8,907 nucleotides of DNA. It comes from Chitinophagaceae bacterium (GTDB lineage: Bacteria > Bacteroidota > Bacteroidia > Chitinophagales > Chitinophagaceae). Below, piece by piece: positions 1 through 5,010 of the stretch. The stretch lies in NCBI GenBank assembly GCA_018061385.1, contig JAGOUF010000055.1, forward strand, positions 1-8,907, written 5' to 3'. Made by a program: the position numbers and the translations under genes. Below the pieces are notes generated by a model. That model was given only the letters and a program-made list of their open reading frames with translations. It did no database searches and was not told the origin of the DNA. The first letter of the stretch is position 1. Every line of letters begins with the position of its first letter.

Positions 1-1
1 A

Positions 2-1531
2 AAAGCCGATCCTTATGCAAATACTGTTGCCTTACCCGTTATGGCACAATTGTATGATTTAAGAGGTGCTCAAAGTGGTTTAAAACCAAATATTCCAATG
101 GTTATTTCTCCAAGAATTGGATTTACTTACAAAATACCTGAAGAAGGTTTAGTAATTAGAGGTGGAACTGGAATTTTTGCAGGAAGAATGCCATTGGTAT
201 GGCCAGGTGGTATATTTAACAACAATGGCATTAACCAAGCTAGCTTTACTGTAAGTTCTTCTCAAAACAGTACATCATTACCTTTAATTACTGGCTTTAA
301 AGCAGATCCAAACAATCAATGGACTGCAGCACAATTAGGTATTACAACTACACCTAAAGGATCATTAAACTTAACATCTGAAACTTTAAAATTACCAACA
401 GTTTGGAGATCTTCTATAGCTGCTGATAAAAAATTAGGCAATGGATGGAGTTCAACTTTTGAAATTACATTAACAAAAAATATTTCAGAAATTGATTATG
501 TGAACTTAAACTTATCTGCCCCAATTGGTAGATCAGTAGGTCCAGATAGTCGTTTAGTGTATGCTACTGGTGGTACTTTAGGCAATAGAGTGAATATTCC
601 TGGTGGAAACCCTTATACTGATGTTATTTTGTTAACCAATACACCATCTACAAAAGATAAAGGGTTTGCTTACAATTTTGTTGCTAGCTTAACCAAGCGT
701 ACCAATACTGGTTTTACTTTTGATGTAAATTATGCGTTTGGTAACTCATTAATTATGAATGAAGGAACAAGTTCTGTAAACTACTCTCAGTGGAGATTTA
801 CAGAAACTGTAAATGGAAGAAACAACATCAACAGAAATATTTCAGACTTTAGTCAAGGACACAGAATATTTGCTTACTTAAGCAAAAAATTCAGCTACGC
901 TAAAAACAAATTAGCAACAACTGTAAGTTTAACATATACTGGTCAAAGTGGTTCTCCTGTAAGTTATGTTTATGCAGGTAGTGCTATGGTTAGAGATGCA
1001 GATCCTTCTGGTGGTTTAACCAATGATTTAATTTATGTTCCTACTTCTTCAGATTTAGCTGGTATGACATTTTTAAGCAATACAGTTAATGGAGTAACTT
1101 TTACTCCTGATCAACAAAAAGCTGCTTTAAATACATTCATTCAAAACGATGGATATTTAAAAACACGTCGTGGTCAGTTTGCTGAAAGAAATGGTGGTCG
1201 TACGCCGTTTACAAATATTTTAGATTTTAGAATAGCTCAAGATTTTAATATTAAATTGGGTAAAGACAGAGTTCAATTCCAATTGGTTTATCAAATTGCC
1301 AACGTTGGTAATTTAATCAACAGAAATTGGGGTCGTAATTACTTTGCAGCAAATGATCAAGTTGGTTTAGTAACCTTTGTTGGTTATGCAAGTACTACTA
1401 ACTTAACTCCTCAATACAGATTTAACCCTGCATTTAACACAAATGGTGCATTCAACGTAAGTGATAGCCCAGTTCCTAACTATGGTTCTCGTTGGTTTAG
1501 CCAATTAGAGTTTAGATTGAACTTGTTTTAA
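2..1531 (+). CDS. TonB-dependent receptor, Oar-like, C-terminal part (5' truncated by window)
   Basis: This is the distal part of an outer-membrane beta-barrel of the Bacteroidota TonB-dependent receptor / Oar-like group. These proteins normally carry an N-terminal carboxypeptidase-regulatory-like domain and a plug, and neither is in the window. The open frame runs from base 2 with no stop upstream of the first Met at 41, so the true start lies outside; 509 residues are visible. The recognisable family stretch is the segment reading RIGFTYKIPEEG then IRGGTGIFAGR, followed by a GGIFNNNG-type motif. The rest alternates short aromatic-rich beta strands with Asn/Gly/Ser/Thr-rich loops. The protein ends in FSQLEFRLNLF, and a terminal aromatic residue is the usual C-terminal outer-membrane barrel signal. 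The substrate cannot be read from the sequence. No SusD-like partner follows, so a SusC-type glycan importer is less likely. Confidence is high for the class and low for the ligand. Confidence 0.85.
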   Translation, partial: KADPYANTVALPVMAQLYDLRGAQSGLKPNIPMVISPRIGFTYKIPEEGLVIRGGTGIFAGRMPLVWPGGIFNNNGINQASFTVSSSQNSTSLPLITGFKADPNNQWTAAQLGITTTPKGSLNLTSETLKLPTVWRSSIAADKKLGNGWSSTFEITLTKNISEIDYVNLNLSAPIGRSVGPDSRLVYATGGTLGNRVNIPGGNPYTDVILLTNTPSTKDKGFAYNFVASLTKRTNTGFTFDVNYAFGNSLIMNEGTSSVNYSQWRFTETVNGRNNINRNISDFSQGHRIFAYLSKKFSYAKNKLATTVSLTYTGQSGSPVSYVYAGSAMVRDADPSGGLTNDLIYVPTSSDLAGMTFLSNTVNGVTFTPDQQKAALNTFIQNDGYLKTRRGQFAERNGGRTPFTNILDFRIAQDFNIKLGKDRVQFQLVYQIANVGNLINRNWGRNYFAANDQVGLVTFVGYASTTNLTPQYRFNPAFNTNGAFNVSDSPVPNYGSRWFSQLEFRLNLF

Positions 1532-1553
1532 TTGGGTTTATCTCTAAAACTGT

Positions 1554-1587
1554 AAAGGCATATTTCTTTTGAAATACGCCTTTTTTT
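1554..1587 (+). terminator. Rho-independent terminator after the TonB-dependent receptor
   Basis: A 13-position stem (left arm AAAGGCATATTTC, loop TTTT, right arm GAAATACGCCTTT) has a single A/C mismatch and runs directly into further T residues. It lies about 20 nt after the receptor stop codon and separates that gene from the NfeD-flotillin unit. Confidence 0.85.
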
Positions 1588-1751
1588 GTGAATGCAATTT
1601 TTTAGAAGCCATAAAAATGTATCATATATTTTTAAATTATGAACAATAAAGCTGCAATCAAATTTGCTTTAAAAGTATATTCATTCTTAGCAACCAATCT
1701 CTGTAATATTTTGTATCTTTCAGCTACTTACAGTTAGTAAAATGTAGTGCT

Positions 1752-2318
1752 ATGGAAATGTTCAATCAGTTAGAACCTATGTTAAAAATTTTCTGGATGG
1801 TTGCTGCAATCTCTAGCTTAATTTTTATTGTTCAAACCATTATGACTTTTACTGGAACAGATTCTACAGATGGAATTTCAGCAGATTTTGATGGAGATTT
1901 ATCGGGTACTGATTCTCCTTTTCAATTGTTCTCTTTTAGAAATTTAATTAATTTTTTATTGGGCTTTAGTTGGGCAGGAATATCATTTTACGAAACCATA
2001 TCCAATAAATCGGTATTGGTTTTAATTGCATTTTTAATTGGAACTAGCTTTTTAGTAGCCTTCTTTTTTATTATTAAACAAATACAAAAATTGGCCGAAG
2101 ACAACACATTTTCTATTGGTACTACAATTCAAAAAACGGGTCAAGTATACATTACCATTCCCGCAAATAAAAATGGAAAAGGTAAAATACAAATTAGTGT
2201 AAATGGTGCTGTGCACGAATTAGATGCAATTACAAATGGAGATATACTTACGTCAGGAGAAATGATTCGAGTAGTTCAAGTGATTGATAACAATCTTTTA
2301 TTGGTAGAAAAACTTTAA
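1752..2318 (+). CDS. NfeD/YuaF-like membrane protein with C-terminal OB-fold
   Basis: This 188-residue inner-membrane protein is the probable partner of the flotillin encoded 11 nt downstream. Three hydrophobic helices are visible at about residues 11-33, 60-80 and 87-109. A short Asp/Ser/Gly-rich loop (about 36-56) lies between the first two. The C-terminal part (about 119-188) is beta-rich: IGTTIQKTGQVYITIP, then KGKIQISVNGAVHELDA, then an SGEMIRVVQVIDNNLLLVEKL ending. This fits the soluble OB-fold of NfeD-family proteins. The large form of NfeD has an N-terminal serine-protease domain, which is absent here. The architecture therefore resembles the short YuaF/YqiJ type that pairs with flotillins in Bacillus and E. 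coli. The start at 1752 is chosen because it is the first Met of the frame; a second Met two codons later is equally possible. There is no Shine-Dalgarno sequence. The family call rests on topology, the C-terminal pattern and the neighbour. Confidence 0.78.
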   Translation: MEMFNQLEPMLKIFWMVAAISSLIFIVQTIMTFTGTDSTDGISADFDGDLSGTDSPFQLFSFRNLINFLLGFSWAGISFYETISNKSVLVLIAFLIGTSFLVAFFFIIKQIQKLAEDNTFSIGTTIQKTGQVYITIPANKNGKGKIQISVNGAVHELDAITNGDILTSGEMIRVVQVIDNNLLLVEKL

Positions 2319-2329
2319 AAAACAGAAAT

Positions 2330-3838
2330 ATGATTAGTCCTTTGATGATTCTTTTAGTGGCTGTAATAGTTGGTTTTATTACTATTTCAGCATTAATTTC
2401 TAGGTACAAGCGTTGCCCCTCAGACAAAATTTTAGTAATTTATGGAAGAACAGGAGGCACATCTGCAAAATGTGTGCATGGTGGAGGAGCATTTATTTGG
2501 CCAGTAATTCAAGATTTTGCTTACTTAGATTTAAAGCCCATTTCTATTGAAGCCAACTTAACCAATGCGTTGAGTAGACAAAACATTCGTGTAGATGTAC
2601 CTTGTAGATTTACCATTGCAATTTCTACAGAACCCGATAGTATGAACAATGCTGCAGAACGTTTATTGGGTTTAATGCCAGAGCAAATTCAAGAACTTTC
2701 TAAAGATATTTTATTTGGTCAATTGCGTTTGGTAATTGCTACCATGACTATTGAAGAAATTAACTCTGATAGAGATAAATTTTTAGACAATATTTCTAAA
2801 AACGTAGATACAGAATTAAAGAAAATTGGTTTGAAACTAATTAACGTAAACGTTACTGATATTAAAGACGAAAGTGGGTACATTGAAGCATTGGGTAAAG
2901 AGGCTGCTGCAAAAGCCATTAACGAAGCAATTATTAGTGTAGCCGAGCAAGTAAAAATTGGTGAAACTGGTAAAGCAATAGCCGATAGAGAAAAAGATGT
3001 GCAAATTGCCGAAACGCATAGAGATAGAGATGTAAAAATTGCAATAACCAATAAGGATAAAGAAATCAGTATTGCGTCAGCCTCTAAAGATGAATCAATT
3101 GGTAAAGCTGAAGCTGCAAGAGATACAAGGGTTAAAACATCTGAAGCAAATGCAGTAGCAGTAAAAGGTGAAAATGAAGCAAAAATATCCATTGCCAATT
3201 CAGATGCTTTGCGTAGAGAAAAAGAAGCTGAATCTTTACGTATTGCAATCACTGCAGAAAAAGTACAACAAGCAAAAGCCTTAGAAGAAAGTTATGTTGC
3301 TGAACAAAAAGCAGAAGCTGCACGTAGTGAAAGAGAACGCTCTACACAAATTGCCAATATTGTAATTCCTGCAGAAATTGCCAAGCAAAAAGCCATTATT
3401 GAAGCTCAAGCAGAAGCTGAAAAAATAAGAGAGCAAGCAAAAGGTGAAGCAGATGCAATTTTTGCAAAAATGGAAGCCGAAGCAAAAGGTTTATTTGAAA
3501 TATTAACCAAACAAGCAGAAGGTTACAAACAAGTAGTAAGTGCTGCTGGTGGCGATCCAACAAAAGCTTTCCAATTATTGTTAATTGAGAAATTACCAGA
3601 ATTGGTAAAAACACAAGTAGAAGCAGTTAAAAATATTAAGATTGATAAAATTACAGTTTGGGATTCCGGCAATGGCAACAACGAAAATGGCAACTCATCA
3701 ACAGCTAATTTTGTTTCTGGAATGATGAAAACTGTACCACCGTTAAACGATTTGTTTAATATGGCTGGTTTAAATTTACCAACTTATTTAAAAGGTGCCG
3801 ATCCTAAAGATACACCAACTGTTGAAGAAACTAAATAA
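2330..3838 (+). CDS. Flotillin-like SPFH/band-7 protein (FloT/YqiK type)
   Basis: This 502-residue membrane-anchored scaffold protein belongs to the flotillin family, which organises membrane microdomains. Residues about 4-24 form a single N-terminal hydrophobic anchor. The SPFH domain follows (about 26-190), with a GGGAFIWPVIQ segment at 51-61 and the PISIEANLTNALSRQNIRVD region typical of flotillins. Residues about 190-400 are a long charged, Ala/Glu-rich coiled coil, including tandem 11-residue repeats (220-274) and the flotillin-type EA-rich stretch IEAQAEAEKIREQAKGEADA (357-376). The C-terminal tail has a short Asn/Gly/Ser linker and then a hydrophobic patch (FVSGMMKTVPPLNDLFNMAG), which could mediate oligomerisation. 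The length is close to that of YuaG/FloT and YqiK. The gene follows an NfeD-like gene after 11 nt, so the two are almost certainly co-transcribed, as in yuaF-yuaG. The unit ends at the terminator at 3851. Confidence 0.93.
   Translation: MISPLMILLVAVIVGFITISALISRYKRCPSDKILVIYGRTGGTSAKCVHGGGAFIWPVIQDFAYLDLKPISIEANLTNALSRQNIRVDVPCRFTIAISTEPDSMNNAAERLLGLMPEQIQELSKDILFGQLRLVIATMTIEEINSDRDKFLDNISKNVDTELKKIGLKLINVNVTDIKDESGYIEALGKEAAAKAINEAIISVAEQVKIGETGKAIADREKDVQIAETHRDRDVKIAITNKDKEISIASASKDESIGKAEAARDTRVKTSEANAVAVKGENEAKISIANSDALRREKEAESLRIAITAEKVQQAKALEESYVAEQKAEAARSERERSTQIANIVIPAEIAKQKAIIEAQAEAEKIREQAKGEADAIFAKMEAEAKGLFEILTKQAEGYKQVVSAAGGDPTKAFQLLLIEKLPELVKTQVEAVKNIKIDKITVWDSGNGNNENGNSSTANFVSGMMKTVPPLNDLFNMAGLNLPTYLKGADPKDTPTVEETK
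2987..3151 (+). repeat. Tandem 11-residue (33-nt) coiled-coil repeats inside the flotillin gene
   Basis: Flotillin residues 220-274 divide cleanly into five consecutive 11-residue units: REKDVQIAETH, RDRDVKIAITN, KDKEISIASAS, KDESIGKAEAA and RDTRVKTSEAN. A looser sixth unit runs to residue 285. Each unit starts with a basic residue, then an acidic one, and has V or I at position 5. The conservation is at protein level; the DNA copies have diverged, so this is a structural hendecad coiled-coil periodicity and not a recent DNA duplication. Confidence 0.75.
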
Positions 3839-3850
3839 ACTAAATATTGT

Positions 3851-3881
3851 AAAAGGACATTGAAAAATGTCCTTTTCTTTT
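3851..3881 (+). terminator. Rho-independent terminator after the flotillin gene
   Basis: A perfect 11-bp stem (AAAAGGACATT paired with AATGTCCTTTT) closes a GAAA tetraloop of the stable GNRA class and is followed by CTTTT. It begins 13 nt after the flotillin stop codon. Confidence 0.9.
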
Positions 3882-3908
3882 GTAACATTATTTTGTACAG
3901 TAAATTTG
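3878..3908 (+). promoter_or_regulatory. Putative Bacteroidota-type promoter for aroK
   Basis: TAAATTTG at 3901-3908 matches the Bacteroidota -7 consensus TAnnTTTG exactly. TTTTG at 3878-3882 supplies a -33 TTTG element with an 18-nt spacer. Transcription would start near 3914, leaving a leader of only about 10 nt before the aroK ATG at 3925. The -33 element overlaps the T-run of the preceding terminator. The assignment rests on consensus only. Confidence 0.6.
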
Positions 3909-3924
3909 CAAAACAATAGAAACA

Positions 3925-4434
3925 ATGAAAATATTTTTACTAGGCATGATGGGCAGTGGCAAAAGTTATTGGAGTAAAGTATTGGCCCAACAATTACAAT
4001 TAACAGCTTACGATTTAGATGCAATGATTGAGCACTACGAGCAACAAAGCATTGCTACCATTTTTCAACAAAAAGGGGAAATTTATTTTAGGCAGCTTGA
4101 AACTGACACACTTAAAATTTTTGCAGAAAAAGACAATTTTGTACTAGCAACAGGTGGCGGAACTCCTTGTTTTAACAACAATATGGAATGGATGAATGAA
4201 CATGGAATTACAGTTTGGATAAACGAATCCATTGAAATCTTGATGAATAGGCTAAGAAATGAAAAAGAAGAAAGACCCTTAATTAAAGACGTGGATAACA
4301 ACGAATTAGAGGCTTTTATTGTAGATAAATTAAAAGAAAGAAAAGTATTTTATTTGCAAGCGAATTACATTTTTAATGGCAAAGATTTAGCCAATGATGT
4401 ATTGCTAAATATATTAAAAAATGTAAAGTTATAA
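3925..4434 (+). CDS. aroK: Shikimate kinase
   Basis: This cytoplasmic enzyme phosphorylates shikimate to shikimate 3-phosphate with ATP, the fifth step of the chorismate pathway to aromatic amino acids. At 169 residues it is the normal size. The visible motifs are all in place: Walker A GMMGSGKS at residues 7-14 (K13), the shikimate-binding Asp in DLD (D32), the shikimate-binding Arg in YFRQLE (R56), the GGG motif (77-79), the lid segment with ERPL (R117), and the C-terminal ERKVFYLQA segment with R139. The start is the first Met of the frame and places the P-loop strand KIFLLG at the expected distance. The gene has its own promoter candidate (3878-3908). The DUF423-like gene follows after 42 nt and could share the transcript. 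Nothing indicates degeneration. The symbol aroK is used for the general family. Confidence 0.96.
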   Translation: MKIFLLGMMGSGKSYWSKVLAQQLQLTAYDLDAMIEHYEQQSIATIFQQKGEIYFRQLETDTLKIFAEKDNFVLATGGGTPCFNNNMEWMNEHGITVWINESIEILMNRLRNEKEERPLIKDVDNNELEAFIVDKLKERKVFYLQANYIFNGKDLANDVLLNILKNVKL

Positions 4435-4476
4435 CAACAAATCATACACCTTTACTTAACACATACAACTTTATAA

Positions 4477-4878
4477 ATGCACAAACTATATATTAAAACA
4501 GCCGCATTTTTAGGAGCATTAACTGTGGCAATGGGTGCATTTGGTGCTCATAAACTAAAATCGTTGGTAGCCGAAACTGTTGTAAATACTTATGAAACCG
4601 GCATTAAATATCAATTTTATCATGTAATTGCATTGCTGCTAACAGGCATTTTATATAAAGAATTCAACAATAAATTTATTAAAGTGGCTGGTGTTTTTTT
4701 TATTGTTGGAATGATTTTTTTTAGTGGCTCTTTGTATTTATTAACCTACAAGGAAGCCTTGGTTTTACCAGGATTAAAATGGGTTGGTCCAATTACTCCA
4801 TTGGGTGGTTTATGCTTTATTATTGGCTGGATTTGTTTGGGATTAGGAGTTGGTAAAAACATAAAAAGCAGTGTTTAA
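4477..4878 (+). CDS. DUF423 / TMEM256-like small membrane protein
   Basis: This 133-residue polytopic inner-membrane protein of the DUF423 family (relatives include E. coli YgdD and eukaryotic TMEM256) has no established biochemical role. The family signature is complete: GAFGAHKLK near residues 20-28, the Y-x-x-Y-H element with H49 (YQFYH), FSGSLYLL (82-89), and GPITPLGGLCFIIGW (104-118). About four membrane segments are expected, near 8-23, 47-60, 68-90 and 105-126. The start at 4477 gives the usual short N-terminus before the first helix. It lies 42 nt after aroK on the same strand with no convincing terminator or promoter between them, so co-transcription is plausible. That says little about function, as this family appears in many contexts. 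Confidence 0.92.
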   Translation: MHKLYIKTAAFLGALTVAMGAFGAHKLKSLVAETVVNTYETGIKYQFYHVIALLLTGILYKEFNNKFIKVAGVFFIVGMIFFSGSLYLLTYKEALVLPGLKWVGPITPLGGLCFIIGWICLGLGVGKNIKSSV

Positions 4879-4881
4879 TTG

Positions 4882-4901
4882 CTCTATTTAGCTCAATAGA
4901 G
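4882..4901 (+). other. Short hairpin after the DUF423 gene, possible weak terminator
   Basis: CTCTATT (4882-4888) pairs with AATAGAG (4895-4901) around a 6-nt loop, immediately after the DUF423 stop codon. No T-run follows, so intrinsic termination here would be inefficient. It could equally be a 3' end stabiliser or have no function. Confidence 0.35.
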
Positions 4902-4951
4902 TTATCCACGTAGAAGTGTGCGACGCCAATGCAGTTGAAAAGTAATCCACA
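4902..4951 (+). promoter_or_regulatory. Two DnaA-box-like words in the gap before ftsK
   Basis: TTATCCACG (4902-4910) and TAATCCACA (4943-4951) each differ at one position from the DnaA box TTATCCACA. They share orientation and start 41 nt apart. They sit in a locally G+C-richer patch (26 of 60 bases over 4901-4960). With two degenerate 9-mers chance cannot be excluded, so binding is only a hypothesis. Confidence 0.3.
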
Positions 4952-4982
4952 TGCTAGTTACATAAGGCTTTGGTTACTTAGC

Positions 4983-4999
4983 TTACAAAAGTTTTGTAA
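4983..4999. promoter_or_regulatory. Palindrome directly upstream of the ftsK start
   Basis: TTACAAAA and TTTTGTAA form a perfect 8-bp inverted repeat around a single G, ending 11 nt before the ftsK ATG. A second, wider pair (AGCTTA at 4980-4985 and TAAGCT at 5005-5010) overlaps it and reaches the base next to the start codon. It could be an operator, or a leader hairpin affecting translation. The symmetry is certain; the function is not. Confidence 0.4.
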
Positions 5000-5010
5000 C
5001 AACTTAAGCT

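Noticed and set aside
1714..1721. TATCTTTC, a one-mismatch match to the Bacteroidota -7 box, about 30 nt before the NfeD-like start.
   Set aside because: A promoter is expected here, but there is no TTTG element at the right upstream distance, so the specific site is not convincing.
1639..1737. Short 32-residue open frame in the gap between the receptor terminator and the NfeD-like gene.
   Set aside because: It shows no family resemblance or start signal, and such lengths are expected by chance in AT-rich DNA. The rest of this 220-nt gap holds no other clear feature.
2719..3252. 177-codon minus-strand open frame inside the flotillin gene.
   Set aside because: It mirrors the Ala/Glu/Lys-rich coiled coil, giving Ser/Leu/Ala/Phe repeats; no independent gene evidence.
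4902..5010. Considered as a replication origin because of the DnaA-like words.
   Set aside because: There are only two degenerate boxes, no clear AT-rich unwinding repeat array, and no dnaA, dnaN or similar neighbours.
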